DNA of 39,511 nt from a candidate division WOR-1 bacterium RIFOXYB2_FULL_36_35 (GCA_001771505.1 MEUA01000048.1:1588-41098); one strand, 5' to 3'. Shown: positions 6,485-15,821, counted from the first letter of the stretch. The notes: generated from the letters alone by a model not told the origin. Numbers and translations: made by a program.

Positions 6485-9130
6485 GTGATTGTATACTCAG
6501 TGAGAAAAAAGAGCTTAATTAAGCCGTTTTTGCCTAAAGCGTCTAACTGTTCTTTGAGGGATAAACATAAAGCTTTAGATTTGGTTGGATTGTTTCATGG
6601 ATTTTTAAATGTAAAAGATAGAAGGGTTTATGTGGGGTGGGGTGATTCTTTATCCTTGGATGGAAATAACACAGTCAGAGAATCTTATCTTGAAGCATCA
6701 AACGCATTATCTTGCATGGGTGGATTTCCAGCATCTGATGTTTTAGATTTTTTGTTGAGGATGAAACAGTCTTCAAAGGCTGTCAGAAAAAATCCTTGTT
6801 GGGCGGCGGGCTTTTTAGCTAACAGTTTAATTTTAAAAAAATGTTTTGAAGATAAATTAAAACAGGATGGGATTCCTTTTGATTTTAAGGCTTATGCAGG
6901 ATATGGCTTTGGGTTTTTATCTGCAATTGTTGCTTCAAAGGCCCTCTCCCTTGGAGATGGAGTTAAACTTGCTTATCATATAGCCAGCCTTATTTCCGAG
7001 AACAAAGGAAACTATGGTGTTGTAGCTCTTAAAGGCGAATGCCTTGATGATGTTGTGCATCGTTTAAATTCGGTATTTCCTAATAGTACGGAAGTCTTTG
7101 AGTCTTTGGAATGCGGAAATTTGGGGTTTTATAAGTTGTATGTTAAACAATCTATCCTTGATAAAGTGATGTCGTATATTTTTTGTAATTTTAATTGGGA
7201 ACAGATTGAAGCTTCAATCTTAGCGACAAACATAAAGTTTACCCCTCATTCAAATAGGATGTTGGAACTGCAGATAGCAGTCTCGAAATTCATAGATGAT
7301 TATATTCCAATTAAGCAACCCGAGGCTCCTGTTGTCTCTTGCTTTGGAAATGGTTTAATTTTTTCAAGAGAAGGGATTGTTTCTGATATTTTGGATATGG
7401 TTTCCAAACCTTTGAATCTTAGTCAATTTGCTTATGATGTTAAGTCCTTAACTCCTCGCAGCCTAATTGAATTTGGAAGAGAAAGTATAGCAGGCCGAAT
7501 TTTTTGGCAGACGGAAAGTAAATTGCCTTATTTACTTTATACTGATGAGCCTAGAAGTTTTGATGATTATTGTAAGGCAGCTTCCTATCAGTCTGTATTG
7601 AATTTTTTTTCCTTTCAGCCGCTTTTAGATAAAATAGTAAGATTAGTTCTTAATAAATGTGAAGAGCAAAATGACAAAAGAACCCCTGTTATAATTACTC
7701 TTGAAGGTGATTCAGGGTCTGGTAAGACTACACTTGCAGGTTTCTTATTAGAGTATTTTTCTAACATAGGGTTTAAAGTAATGGTCGACCAGTATGGTAA
7801 AGTCCCTACATTGGATATGTTTTTAAAGCCGAGTGAACTTAGGCACAAGCTGCGGGATAAAGTGATTGAGGATGGAAAACTTTATTATGACGAAATTGAT
7901 GTTTTTGATTGGAAGGCAATTGAGCAATTTTGTTGTGAAATTAATTTGTTTAGAGAGTCTGATAAAGAAGAGATTGTTATTTACGTGGAGGATGCTTATG
8001 ATCAAGCAACAAGAACAAGGGGCTTGCGTTATTTTTATTTAAATAAAAAAATGACGGTTTTTATTGAAGGGAAAAATGCCGGTCTTTGCAGAGGCTCAGA
8101 CATTAATTTTTTGATGATGAATAAAAATTCTTTTTTAAGGTTTATAGAAAGGTCCCAAGTTTTATCTTCGAAAGAATTACTGGTAAATAGACTATGGCAT
8201 CGCTTAGCGTTAACTCCGAGTTTTGAAAGATACCTTAAAGAGGGTAAAAGCAAAAAAATAGATGATGGTAGGTCTGATTACGTGGTGGATATTTCCTCTG
8301 ACATTCCTGATAATTGGGCGGTATATGATGGCAGAGAGACAAAGGTTGATAGGCTTACAAAATTGGAAGCCTTTGAATTTGAAGGGATGAGAGCCGAGTT
8401 TACTTATTATTTAGGGGTTAGAAGCAAGGAGTTAATGTCTTTTTTAGTTAAGGATGGGGAAGGGCGAATTGTTTTGGACTTCGAAGCCGGGGATGTATCG
8501 ATAAAGATTCCTGAATTGATAGGTAACGCAGTCAGAGCTTTTTTTTATGTCCCTGATGATGCAGGCTTTAACACTTTGCTTTCTTTAACCAGATCTTCAC
8601 AAGAGATATTGCAAGCGGCAGCTATTGATGTGCTAAATGAAAGGATAAGGCCTTTGCCTTTTGATCAAATGTACAGTTATTTTCATAGACAACCTTTTAA
8701 GGATAAAATTTTGGGGTTTTATCCTTCCTCTGAAGATAGGGGGGTAACATTAAATGTTTTATTTAGGGGAAAAGCCAAAGGCGATTCTCTGGAGATCGAA
8801 TATAATAAGGATAGTCGTTCCATCACTAAAGTTGTTGTTAAGCATTTTTTTGAAAAGACAGTTTTGTTTGATAGTTTAGTTTCAGATGATGGATCAAATC
8901 TTTCATCTATAAAATATCCTGTTTTGGGAGCCCATTTTTCTGTCGTCAATGAAAATCCTGTTATTAGGATCATCGTTAAAGACTCTGTATTGCCAAAATT
9001 AAAAAGATTATTTCAAAAAGAGACAAGAGGTTTTGTCGGAGGACTAAGTTGGGAGATTTATTCATTGACAGATGCTCTTTACAAAATAAACGGAGTTAAA
9101 GAGGTATTACTTATAAATGATAATACATAA
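6485..9130 (+). CDS. Fusion protein: dead FabD-like acyltransferase domain plus uridine-kinase-like P-loop domain
   Basis: An 881-aa protein starting at GTG 6485; the ribosome site is weak. Residues about 50-345 follow the malonyl-CoA:ACP transacylase (FabD/AT) pattern. The nucleophile-elbow region reads AGYGFGFLSAIVASKALSL where FabD has GHSLGE-type sequence, so the catalytic Ser is Gly141. The AFHS-type motif is kept as TPHSNRM (H255). The later PVVSCFGN and SLIEFGRESIAG match the PVVSN and VEVGPG motifs. Residues about 398-570 look like a uridine kinase/phosphoribulokinase P-loop domain: GDSGSGKTT (408-416), FDW and VFIEG. Residues 590-881 match nothing I know. The first domain is probably a binding module that has lost transferase activity, and the second may still phosphorylate a substrate. 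The domain calls rest on motif order read by eye. The gene stands alone, divergent from typA. Confidence 0.7.
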   Translation: MIVYSVRKKSLIKPFLPKASNCSLRDKHKALDLVGLFHGFLNVKDRRVYVGWGDSLSLDGNNTVRESYLEASNALSCMGGFPASDVLDFLLRMKQSSKAVRKNPCWAAGFLANSLILKKCFEDKLKQDGIPFDFKAYAGYGFGFLSAIVASKALSLGDGVKLAYHIASLISENKGNYGVVALKGECLDDVVHRLNSVFPNSTEVFESLECGNLGFYKLYVKQSILDKVMSYIFCNFNWEQIEASILATNIKFTPHSNRMLELQIAVSKFIDDYIPIKQPEAPVVSCFGNGLIFSREGIVSDILDMVSKPLNLSQFAYDVKSLTPRSLIEFGRESIAGRIFWQTESKLPYLLYTDEPRSFDDYCKAASYQSVLNFFSFQPLLDKIVRLVLNKCEEQNDKRTPVIITLEGDSGSGKTTLAGFLLEYFSNIGFKVMVDQYGKVPTLDMFLKPSELRHKLRDKVIEDGKLYYDEIDVFDWKAIEQFCCEINLFRESDKEEIVIYVEDAYDQATRTRGLRYFYLNKKMTVFIEGKNAGLCRGSDINFLMMNKNSFLRFIERSQVLSSKELLVNRLWHRLALTPSFERYLKEGKSKKIDDGRSDYVVDISSDIPDNWAVYDGRETKVDRLTKLEAFEFEGMRAEFTYYLGVRSKELMSFLVKDGEGRIVLDFEAGDVSIKIPELIGNAVRAFFYVPDDAGFNTLLSLTRSSQEILQAAAIDVLNERIRPLPFDQMYSYFHRQPFKDKILGFYPSSEDRGVTLNVLFRGKAKGDSLEIEYNKDSRSITKVVVKHFFEKTVLFDSLVSDDGSNLSSIKYPVLGAHFSVVNENPVIRIIVKDSVLPKLKRLFQKETRGFVGGLSWEIYSLTDALYKINGVKEVLLINDNT

Positions 9131-9160
9131 AAAACCAAGAAGGGATGAAACAATCAATCT

Positions 9161-9496
9161 CTAGTAGACTTGATCGTACTCATAAACTTGCTGCTCAAAG
9201 AATATCTTTTTAACCGTCGCTTCAAAACTCCATGAGATTATAAATAAAATAACAATACCTATTAAAACCCAGAGGCCGAGTTTATGATGTTTTATCCATC
9301 TGATTGACACATAAATAGTTATAATCACCATTGCAACGGTAAGTACCAATCCCGTTATTATTAAAAGAGTTGAAATAAGTACGGGTAACCATGATCGTAA
9401 GAATAGCACCAATAAATAGCAGGTGTTGGACCATGATATCAAAAGAATAAGTAAATTTGTTACCGTAAAATGTTCTTCATCAATTTCAAATCTCAT
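9161..9496 (-). CDS. Small membrane protein of unknown function
   Basis: A 111-aa protein with three predicted membrane helices (around residues 13-35, 38-63 and 73-90) and polar ends. ATG 9496 is preferred over an upstream TTG because GGAGG lies 5 bases before it. A TATAAT box at 9508-9513 directly abuts that site, so the promoter may lie further upstream. It follows the V-ATPase D gene on the same strand after a 100-bp gap containing an imperfect inverted repeat, and is convergent with the 881-aa gene. I recognise no family. Confidence 0.65.
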   Translation of the reverse strand: MRFEIDEEHFTVTNLLILLISWSNTCYLLVLFLRSWLPVLISTLLIITGLVLTVAMVIITIYVSIRWIKHHKLGLWVLIGIVILFIISWSFEATVKKIFFEQQVYEYDQVY

Positions 9497-9512
9497 ATTA
9501 ACCTCCAATTAT

Positions 9513-9600
9513 AATGAAAAATGACTAAGGTTAAAAGTGCCAAGAACTAGGGTAAAATGAAAAAATATTCTCAAGCATTAGGTCATTAATCATTCTTCAT
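9513..9600. repeat. Imperfect inverted repeat, second repeat family
   Basis: Read on the minus strand, the segment starts with ATGAAGAATGATTAATGACC and ends with CCTTAGTCATTTTTCATT. It has the same pattern of motifs as the inverted repeat before pyrG (29806-29889). It overlaps the stop codon of the V-ATPase D gene. It may be a degraded dispersed repeat; a terminator role is possible but unproven. Confidence 0.35.
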
Positions 9601-10223
9601 TTATTTAAAACAATATCTTTCATCTTAATCATTGTAACCTGGCTTGCTCGTTCCATCTCTGACAGTTTCATTTTTATTTCTGACGATGTTTTTTCAAGTT
9701 CTGGTATCATAACATATTCAAGTGCATTTACTCTACGACGAGTTTCAATAATTTGTGTCGCCATAAGCTGTATTGAGTAGCTCTTGCCGGCAAACTTTAA
9801 TAAATCAGGCAAAATCTTAGAAAAATTTTTACTCGCACTTCTATATTCTACCGAACTTGCTAGGGTTACGCCTGCAGACATAAGTCCGTAATCGCCAGGT
9901 TGTAGGGTGTAGTCTTTTGTCCTAACTCCCATAATATTCTTTGTCTCTGTTTCTATTTTTATCGGAGTAATTTTTTTTGTCTCTGTCTCTTTTAAGAAAT
10001 CTTCATCACAGAGAGCTGTTCCAAAAACAGCCTTTTTAAAAATTTTAGCTAGTATGGGGTCCAATTTGTCGTGAAGGCTTAAAAAATCATCTTTTAATTT
10101 GAGGAATTTTTGGATTAACCCATCAAGTTTGTCTTTTAAAAGTTTATGTCCTCTTTTTGCAAGGGCAAGTTTTCTTTTCGTCAGCAAAAGCTGCATTCTT
10201 GTTGCGGCGGTTTTTCTTTTCAT
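9597..10223 (-). CDS. atpD: V/A-type ATPase subunit D (central stalk)
   Basis: A 208-aa central rotor shaft protein, full length for the family. It has the typical long N- and C-terminal helices (TRMQLLLTKRKLALAKRGHKLLKDK at the start, coiled coil at the end) around a central globular part. It turns inside the A3B3 head and couples nucleotide hydrolysis to ion movement. It lies 8 bp downstream of subunit B with no clear Shine-Dalgarno sequence, so it is probably translated by coupling. Last gene of the A-B-D block. Confidence 0.92.
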   Translation of the reverse strand: MKRKTAATRMQLLLTKRKLALAKRGHKLLKDKLDGLIQKFLKLKDDFLSLHDKLDPILAKIFKKAVFGTALCDEDFLKETETKKITPIKIETETKNIMGVRTKDYTLQPGDYGLMSAGVTLASSVEYRSASKNFSKILPDLLKFAGKSYSIQLMATQIIETRRRVNALEYVMIPELEKTSSEIKMKLSEMERASQVTMIKMKDIVLNK

Positions 10224-10231
10224 TTGAATTT

Positions 10232-11584
10232 TTAGTAATACTTTTCCAGAATCTCTGGCTTAATTCTCTTTAGCTCGTCTTTGGGCAATATCTTCAAAAG
10301 TTCCCATGCAATAGAAAGAGTTTCTTCAATGCTTCTATCTTCCATTTCGTCTTGCCTTATAAATTTATCTTCGAAAGAATCCGCGAATTTAAGATATTTT
10401 TTATCCGTATCAGATAGCGCTGCTTCACCCAAAATAACCATAAGCTCCCTTACTTCTCTTCCTTTCGAATAAGAGGCAAAAAGCTGGTTTGCAACGTTTG
10501 GATGGTCTTCTCTGGTTTTGTTTTCGCCGATAGCTTTATCTCTAAGCCTTGAAAGGGATGGAAGGGGGTCAATGGGGGGGTATATCCCTTTTCTTTCCAA
10601 AGTTCTGTCAAGAATAATTTGTCCTTCTGTTATGTATCCTGTTAAGTCTGGTATTGGATGTGTTTTATCATCATCGGGCATCGATAAAATGGGGATAAGT
10701 GTAATTGAGCCTTCTTTCCCTTTTATTCTCCCTGCTCTTTCATAAATTGTTGCGAGATCTGTATATAAATATCCGGGATATCCCCTTCGTCCGGGGACCT
10801 CTTTTCGTGCGGCAGAGACCTCTCTTAAACTTTCGCAATAGTTTGTCATATCAGTTAAAATCACCAAAACATGCATATTGAGATCAAAAGCCATGTATTC
10901 TGCCGCAGTTAATGCTACTCGAGGGGTTGCGATGCGTTCTATAGCAGGATCAGACGCAAGGTTTATAAATAAAACCGCGTTTTCAATCGCGCCTGTCTCC
11001 CTGAATTTTCTAATAAAAAATTCCGCGTCTTCAAATGTAATTCCCATCGCGCCAAACACGACAGCAAACTCTTCTCTTTCACCTTTTACTTTTGCCTGTC
11101 TCGCAATTTGAGCGGCGAGACGGGAGTGGGGGAGTCCTGAACCTGAAAATATCGGCAGTTTTTGGCCTCTTGTTAAAGTGTTTAGTCCATCAATTGTAGA
11201 TATCCCTGTTTGAATAAAATTGTTTGGATAATCCCTTGAAAAAGGATTAATAGAAGAACCATTAATGTCGATTCTTTTTTCGGAGATTATATCAGGCGCA
11301 TCGTCTATTGGTTTGCCAAGGCCGGAAAAAATGCGGCCTAAAAGGTCTTTTGATACACCAAGTTCAAGTCCCCTTCCTTTAAATTTTATGCTTACTGTTT
11401 TTAAGTCTATTCCATCTGTTCCTTCAAATACTTGGATGAGTGCTTTATCATCTTTTACTTCGAGCACTTTTCCTGAGCGTACCTCTTTGTTTTTTAATTC
11501 TATTTCTATAAGTTCGTCGTATAATGCGCCTGTTACACCTTCAACAAGAAGCAGCGGGCCGTAAATTTCTGTTGCTTTACTCAT
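10232..11584 (-). CDS. atpB: V/A-type ATPase subunit B (non-catalytic head subunit)
   Basis: A 450-aa regulatory nucleotide-binding subunit of the A3B3 head. It shows [21 protein letters not shown] at the start and the [15 protein letters not shown] region, where a P-loop is degenerate as expected for B subunits. The [34 protein letters not shown]-type signature marks the family. Its ATG overlaps the end of subunit A by 8 bp, a normal tight coupling. It supplies the non-catalytic interface and the arginine finger region to the catalytic A subunits. Confidence 0.95.
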   Translation of the reverse strand: MSKATEIYGPLLLVEGVTGALYDELIEIELKNKEVRSGKVLEVKDDKALIQVFEGTDGIDLKTVSIKFKGRGLELGVSKDLLGRIFSGLGKPIDDAPDIISEKRIDINGSSINPFSRDYPNNFIQTGISTIDGLNTLTRGQKLPIFSGSGLPHSRLAAQIARQAKVKGEREEFAVVFGAMGITFEDAEFFIRKFRETGAIENAVLFINLASDPAIERIATPRVALTAAEYMAFDLNMHVLVILTDMTNYCESLREVSAARKEVPGRRGYPGYLYTDLATIYERAGRIKGKEGSITLIPILSMPDDDKTHPIPDLTGYITEGQIILDRTLERKGIYPPIDPLPSLSRLRDKAIGENKTREDHPNVANQLFASYSKGREVRELMVILGEAALSDTDKKYLKFADSFEDKFIRQDEMEDRSIEETLSIAWELLKILPKDELKRIKPEILEKYY

Positions 11585-13319
11585 TGTTTATCCTGCCCCT
11601 TAAATTTTCTAATTTTATTTTTAGTTCTTGCTTGATTGATTCTGTCTCTTTTTCGACCTCTTCCTCTTTTATAAGTTTTAATTTTGAGATTTTTGATATG
11701 GTTTTGATTTTTTGAATTTCCTTTGCTTCTAATCCTTCACTTATAAGACTTAATCCGTTTTTGTATAAGTTTATTATTAAACTGAGTAGACAATATTGTT
11801 TTTTAAAACTTGAAAATTGGTCAATAGGATCAAACGCGCTTTGATACAAAAAATCTTCTCTTATCAGTTTACATATAAACAAAATAAGCTGTTCTTGCTG
11901 AGATAAAGCTTCTGTTCCAACAAGCCTTACAATCTCTTCAAGCTCAGCTTCTTTAGTCAAAAGTTTCAAGGATTCTTCTCTGATTGCTGGGAAATCTTCT
12001 CCTATGTTTTCTTTGAAATATTTTGACAGGTTGTCTACGTAAAGGGAATAGGATTGAAGCCAGTTTATAGCTGGGAAATGCCTCTTATGGGCCAGGGCAT
12101 AATCTAATCCCCAGAAGACCTTGGTTACACGGAGAGTGTTTTGAACAACAGGTTCTGAAAAATCTCCTCCCGGAGGGGAGACCGAACCGATAATTGTTAG
12201 AGACCCTTTTCTTTCTGGCATTCCAAAACATTTTCCGTAACCCGATCTCTCATAGAAATCAGCAAGCCGCGAAGAAAGATATGCTGGGTATCCTTCTTCC
12301 CCTGGCATCTCTTCGAGCCTTCCCGACATCTCTCTAAGCGCTTCTGCCCATCTGGATGTTGAGTCTGCCATTAGGGCGACATTGTATCCCATGTCACGGA
12401 AATATTCTGCAATTGCGGCTCCTGTATATATAGAGGCTTCACGCGCGGCAATTGGCATGTTAGATGTATTTGCAATAAGGATAGTCCTTTCAAGTAGCGG
12501 TTTACCTGTTCTTGGGTCTTTAAGTTCTGGAAATTCCTGCAATACGTCTGTCATTTCGTTCCCTCGTTCGCCGCATCCTACAAAAACAATAATATCAGCA
12601 TCTGCCCATTTTGCTAATTGATGTTGAATTACTGTTTTGCCTGCTCCAAAGGGACCTGGGACACAAGCAGATCCTCCTTTTGCCAATGGGAACATCGTAT
12701 CTATTATCCGTTGTCCTGTTGTAAGTGGAATGCTCACCGATTCTTTTTGTTTTAGTCCTCTACTTTTTCTTACAGGCCATTTTTGATACATTTTAATCTC
12801 TTTGCCTGCAATTTTTGCTATGACATCTTCTATTGTAAACTCTCCTGATTTTATTTCCTCTATTTTGCCATGGATTCCGTGCGGAACCATTATCTTATGG
12901 ACAATAAGACTAGTCTCCTTAACTGTTCCTATTATATCTCCAACTGAGACTTCATCTCCGTTTTTTTTAACAGATGTAAATTCCCATTTTTTTGTTCTAT
13001 TTAGAGAAAAGACTTCGACTCCTCTTGCAATAAATACTCCAGATGCTTTTTCAAGTTCAACAAGAGGCCTTTGAATTCCGTCAAACATTGTGGAGAGGAG
13101 GCCGGGCCCAAGTTCAACAGAGAGAGGCATCCCTGTGTTTTCGACAGGATCGCCGACTTTTAATCCGGAAGTCTCTTCGTATACTTGAATTGATACTAAA
13201 TCACCCCGAATTTCTATGATTTCGCCGCCAAGTTTTAACATTCCTACTTTTACAAGATCACCCTTTTTACACCCAGGCACACTTGCGACAACAAGAGGCC
13301 CTGCTACTTTTTTTATCAT
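11577..13319 (-). CDS. atpA: V/A-type ATPase catalytic subunit A
   Basis: A 580-aa catalytic subunit. The Walker A motif GPFGAGKT is at residues 222-229. The A-specific non-homologous insert (about 115-190) and the [19 protein letters not shown] signature are present. It hydrolyses or synthesises ATP at the A/B interface. The start is set by AAAGGAG ending 6 bases before ATG 13319. It should follow subunit F directly in a canonical operon, but here the F gene is about 1.5 kb away beyond an oppositely oriented gene, so A-B-D needs its own promoter. Confidence 0.96.
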   Translation of the reverse strand: MIKKVAGPLVVASVPGCKKGDLVKVGMLKLGGEIIEIRGDLVSIQVYEETSGLKVGDPVENTGMPLSVELGPGLLSTMFDGIQRPLVELEKASGVFIARGVEVFSLNRTKKWEFTSVKKNGDEVSVGDIIGTVKETSLIVHKIMVPHGIHGKIEEIKSGEFTIEDVIAKIAGKEIKMYQKWPVRKSRGLKQKESVSIPLTTGQRIIDTMFPLAKGGSACVPGPFGAGKTVIQHQLAKWADADIIVFVGCGERGNEMTDVLQEFPELKDPRTGKPLLERTILIANTSNMPIAAREASIYTGAAIAEYFRDMGYNVALMADSTSRWAEALREMSGRLEEMPGEEGYPAYLSSRLADFYERSGYGKCFGMPERKGSLTIIGSVSPPGGDFSEPVVQNTLRVTKVFWGLDYALAHKRHFPAINWLQSYSLYVDNLSKYFKENIGEDFPAIREESLKLLTKEAELEEIVRLVGTEALSQQEQLILFICKLIREDFLYQSAFDPIDQFSSFKKQYCLLSLIINLYKNGLSLISEGLEAKEIQKIKTISKISKLKLIKEEEVEKETESIKQELKIKLENLRGRINNE

Positions 13320-13341
13320 GTGAGCTCCTTTTTCATTATTA

Positions 13342-13370
13342 AGATTAAATTATTACTCTATGAAAGTCAA
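13342..13370 (-). promoter_or_regulatory. Candidate promoter for the A-B-D block
   Basis: Minus-strand TTGACT (13370-13365, 5 of 6 to the -35 consensus) is followed 17 bp later by TAATCT (13347-13342, a weak -10). It lies just upstream of the A-subunit ribosome site. It is needed logically, because the inserted plus-strand gene cuts A-B-D off from the upstream operon; the -10 match is poor. Confidence 0.35.
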
Positions 13371-13389
13371 GATGATAAGAATTTTGAGT

Positions 13390-13424
13390 TGCGATTATTC
13401 ACCCCGATTAGGATAATCGGGGTT
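13390..13424. repeat. Palindromic element copy beside the MITE
   Basis: Arms ACCCCGATTA (13401-13410) and TAATCGGGGT (13414-13423) with loop GGA, preceded by GCGATTATTC. The leading half-site and palindrome match the copy embedded in the coding sequence at 14224-14261 almost base for base. A further half-like piece, GATTATGAATCGGGG, follows at about 13437. Confidence 0.85.
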
Positions 13425-13458
13425 CAGAGTTGAACTGATTATGAATCGGGGGTCATAT

Positions 13459-13577
13459 GGACTTGTTGCGTAATGACAGTTTTTGCAATTTGTCATCCCC
13501 GCGAAAGCGGGGATCTATCTTGTTTTCTGAGAAATAGATTCCCGTTTTCACGGGAATGACCATTTCGCAACAGTCCC
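13459..13577. mobile_element. MITE-like element, 119 bp (copy without nested insert)
   Basis: It is bounded by imperfect terminal inverted repeats: GGACTTGTTGCG at the left and CGCAACAGTCCC at the right. Inside are two hairpins, CATCCCCGCGAAAGCGGGGAT and ATTCCCGTTTTCACGGGAAT. It encodes no protein. A second copy is at 31539-31680 and is near-identical apart from a 23-bp insert. No clear target duplication is left here. It lies between V-ATPase subunit A and the intruding 394-aa gene; the first possible ATG of that gene is 4 bp beyond its end. Confidence 0.75.
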
Positions 13578-13628
13578 GTAATGATAATTTGTGTGAAACT
13601 TTTTTATTATTGGAGCGATAAAAAACAT

Positions 13629-14813
13629 ATGAAAATTCAAGGGATTATGAGGGTTGTTACAAGAAATTATGGTGAAAGGGAAATTTCAATAATTTTTAGT
13701 AGAGAAATTGGCAGATTAAATCGTGCAAGAAAGAGTGGAAGCTTGCATTTGTATGCTCCAAATATAAGGGATATTGCTTATAATAGCGTTACAAATATTT
13801 TATTAAATGCTAAAAGAGTTTTTATTTTTTTATCGTCTAAACTTGATGACTATAGTGTGGTAAAGGAGCAGCTTCCGGAATTAGATTTGCATGTAAAACA
13901 GATACTTTCTTCAATAAGCGAAAATTTTGTTGATAAAAATTCTAAAACACAAGATGTTAGAGAAATTGAAGACATTTTGATGTGTTATTTAAAAGCAAGA
14001 AAGTTGGTAAGCACAAGTAGTGTTTCTTTAGAAGGTGATTATCAATTTTTAGTGGTTTTTGTATATAAAAGATTACTTGAAAGATCTAGTGTTGATCAAA
14101 TAGAGAATATTTTAAAAGTTGTTGAGAGCAAAGTACCACGGAGAAAAACCGGTCAGACGGCTGAATTTGCTTATGCTTTTTTAGCTTTTTTATCTGAGTT
14201 AACTTATGCTTCAACTATGGATGATTCCCGATTATTCACCCCGATTAGGAAATCGGGGTTCATGCCCGAAAAAAAAGCAGGCGGCTTCTCTTCAAGTGAT
14301 TTTCCTGTAAATAATCTGGTTTTCTTGGCTGGTTCTTCAAAAGGAAAATTATTATCAGTTGATGTTGATATAGCTGATTTTAATTATGCTGTGATCTCTT
14401 TGACTTTTATATTTTGTTTTTTCGTAAAGCATTTGAAAGGATTCCAGGTGAGATTAGAAAGCGCTCTTGATGTTTTATTGGAGGAAAATCCTACCAAAAA
14501 GATACGTGAAAAACTGGAAACATTATGTCCTGAACAACTTTCAAGGTTATACCGTAGTTTAATTCAGTATATGAAAGTTAGTGATATAAGATTTAAAATT
14601 TCTCAAGGCAATTTGACTTTTAAACGAAGAGAAGAAATTGAAATTGCTGTTCTAGAGATTAAAAATGATAAGTTGACATCTCAAGAGGCTGAGTTTTTGG
14701 ATGATTCTTCCGCTGTTAAATATTTTTCACCGGAAGAGATCTTTGTTCTTCATAAAAAAATGGGGTTATTGATAGGGTTAAAAACAAGATCGATTTTACC
14801 TTTATTTGTTTAA
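13629..14813 (+). CDS. Orphan protein lying inside the V-ATPase gene cluster, in opposite orientation
   Basis: A 394-aa protein from ATG 13629, with GGAG 13 bases upstream. An in-frame ATG at 13581 would add 16 residues but has no ribosome site and abuts the MITE. It is mostly helical and lysine-rich, with one hydrophobic stretch (YAVISLTFIFCFFVKHL) that could be a membrane helix or a buried helix. I recognise no family. Residues about 200-213 (SRLFTPIRKSGFMP) are encoded by a copy of the dispersed palindromic element, which keeps the frame open. The gene separates subunit F from subunit A and overlaps the end of F convergently by 12 bp. This is a late arrival or rearrangement relative to the ancestral ATPase operon. 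Confidence 0.75.
   Translation: MKIQGIMRVVTRNYGEREISIIFSREIGRLNRARKSGSLHLYAPNIRDIAYNSVTNILLNAKRVFIFLSSKLDDYSVVKEQLPELDLHVKQILSSISENFVDKNSKTQDVREIEDILMCYLKARKLVSTSSVSLEGDYQFLVVFVYKRLLERSSVDQIENILKVVESKVPRRKTGQTAEFAYAFLAFLSELTYASTMDDSRLFTPIRKSGFMPEKKAGGFSSSDFPVNNLVFLAGSSKGKLLSVDVDIADFNYAVISLTFIFCFFVKHLKGFQVRLESALDVLLEENPTKKIREKLETLCPEQLSRLYRSLIQYMKVSDIRFKISQGNLTFKRREEIEIAVLEIKNDKLTSQEAEFLDDSSAVKYFSPEEIFVLHKKMGLLIGLKTRSILPLFV
14224..14261 (+). repeat. Palindromic element inserted in frame within a coding sequence
   Basis: Arms ACCCCGATT (14238-14246) and AATCGGGGT (14251-14259), with the extra half-site TCCCGATTATTC in front and TTCA after. It matches the intergenic copy at 13390-13424 except for a missing TA in the loop region. 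The reading frame passes through without a stop. This is reminiscent of Rickettsia palindromic elements found inside proteins. Confidence 0.85.
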
Positions 14814-15113
14814 GCTTCCGCCCAAAGCATGCTTTATTAAGCCGTTTAATCTTTCTTTAAACAAGCCGATACTCCCTTTGTGATCGGGGATTAGAACTAT
14901 ATTTAGACTGTTTTCAAGTTCCGCGATTTTTTCTTGTGTGTCTGATGCGAGAACTTCCGTAATAAATATGACATCAAATTTTTTTGAAAGATGGATTTTG
15001 TCTAAAATTTGTTCCGCCTGCCTCCCATTATCGCAGGAAAATATTGCAATGCCGCTCTCTTTTAGCGGCAGAACCATTTGATATGGGCCTATAATTGCTA
15101 CTTGATTGCTCAT
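14802..15113 (-). CDS. atpF: V/A-type ATPase subunit F
   Basis: A 103-aa Rossmann-like subunit of the central stalk. The start MSNQVAIIGPYQMVLPLKESGI and the later DVIFITEVLA strand fit the F/NtpG family. It is thought to modulate ATPase activity by extending along the D subunit. The start is set by AAAGGAG just before ATG 15113. It is the last gene of the first half of the split operon. Its stop lies within the end of the opposing 394-aa gene, a 12-bp convergent overlap. Confidence 0.9.
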   Translation of the reverse strand: MSNQVAIIGPYQMVLPLKESGIAIFSCDNGRQAEQILDKIHLSKKFDVIFITEVLASDTQEKIAELENSLNIVLIPDHKGSIGLFKERLNGLIKHALGGSLNK

Positions 15114-15122
15114 CCCTCTCCT

Positions 15123-15821
15123 TTAAACATACGCTTTCCTCAAACGTTTCTTGATCTCTTCTGTTTCTAAACCCAACAACTTGCCTGTGAGTATTAACTT
15201 AATATTTTTTGTCTCCATCTCTTTCCCTATTAAAAAGCCAATCAAAGGTTCTATTCCAAAGGCCATATATTTTGCTTTTTGTACAATTTCTATTAAATGG
15301 TTATCAATCTCTCTTTCTAATACAAATAAATTTTTAGAAGGGAGGCTTTTTAAAACGGCATTGGAATAATTTTTGTATTTTATCTTTTCTGCCGCTTCTT
15401 CCATGGTTAAGTTTTCAGTTTCTGTGTTTAAAAGTAAAGTTTGCAGGGCCGCAAAAGCTTCAACATATTCTTTAAATAGAAAAACATTGTTTTTTTTAGC
15501 TGTTTTTTCCAGCATTTTTATATAATCTATTAGTGTTAAATAAGGCAGGCTGAATTTTTTAAGCAATACATCTATTATTTCGGATTCTGGAGCCATATTA
15601 ATCAGAAAACTTTTTATGAAATCAAGCTCGATGTTGACTAATTCACCAAAGTTAAACGGGTTAGACAACCGGTCGATTTTTTCTGAATAAGAAGTTTCGG
15701 TCAAAACAAAAAAAGATGATTCAAAATCTTTTGATTCTGCCATACGAGTAAAATGTGAGGTAGAAAGCATTTGTGCCTCAAGTGATCTTATTCTTCCTAT
15801 CGCATATCCAAGTTTATTCAT
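15123..15821 (-). CDS. atpC: V/A-type ATPase subunit C/d (rotor cap), short form
   Basis: A 232-aa protein, clearly shorter than the roughly 320-350 aa usual for subunit C/d. The N-terminus (YAIGRIRSLEAQML) and the C-terminal signature (GIEPLIGFLIGKEMETKNIK, ending KLLGLETEEIKKRLRKAY) are both present. The reduction is therefore internal, probably one of the three helical repeats. It caps the proteolipid ring and connects it to the D/F shaft. Its ATG follows the stop of subunit E with no gap. Confidence 0.85.
   Translation of the reverse strand: MNKLGYAIGRIRSLEAQMLSTSHFTRMAESKDFESSFFVLTETSYSEKIDRLSNPFNFGELVNIELDFIKSFLINMAPESEIIDVLLKKFSLPYLTLIDYIKMLEKTAKKNNVFLFKEYVEAFAALQTLLLNTETENLTMEEAAEKIKYKNYSNAVLKSLPSKNLFVLEREIDNHLIEIVQKAKYMAFGIEPLIGFLIGKEMETKNIKLILTGKLLGLETEEIKKRLRKAYV

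Noticed and set aside
6485-7500. N-terminal part of the 881-aa protein as an active FabD
   Set aside because: The nucleophile serine of the GHSLGE-type motif is replaced by glycine, and the gene is not in a fatty-acid operon.
10281-13074. Plus-strand ORFs within the V-ATPase A and B genes
   Set aside because: They are antisense shadows of strongly conserved genes, with low-complexity Ser/Leu-rich translations and no ribosome sites.
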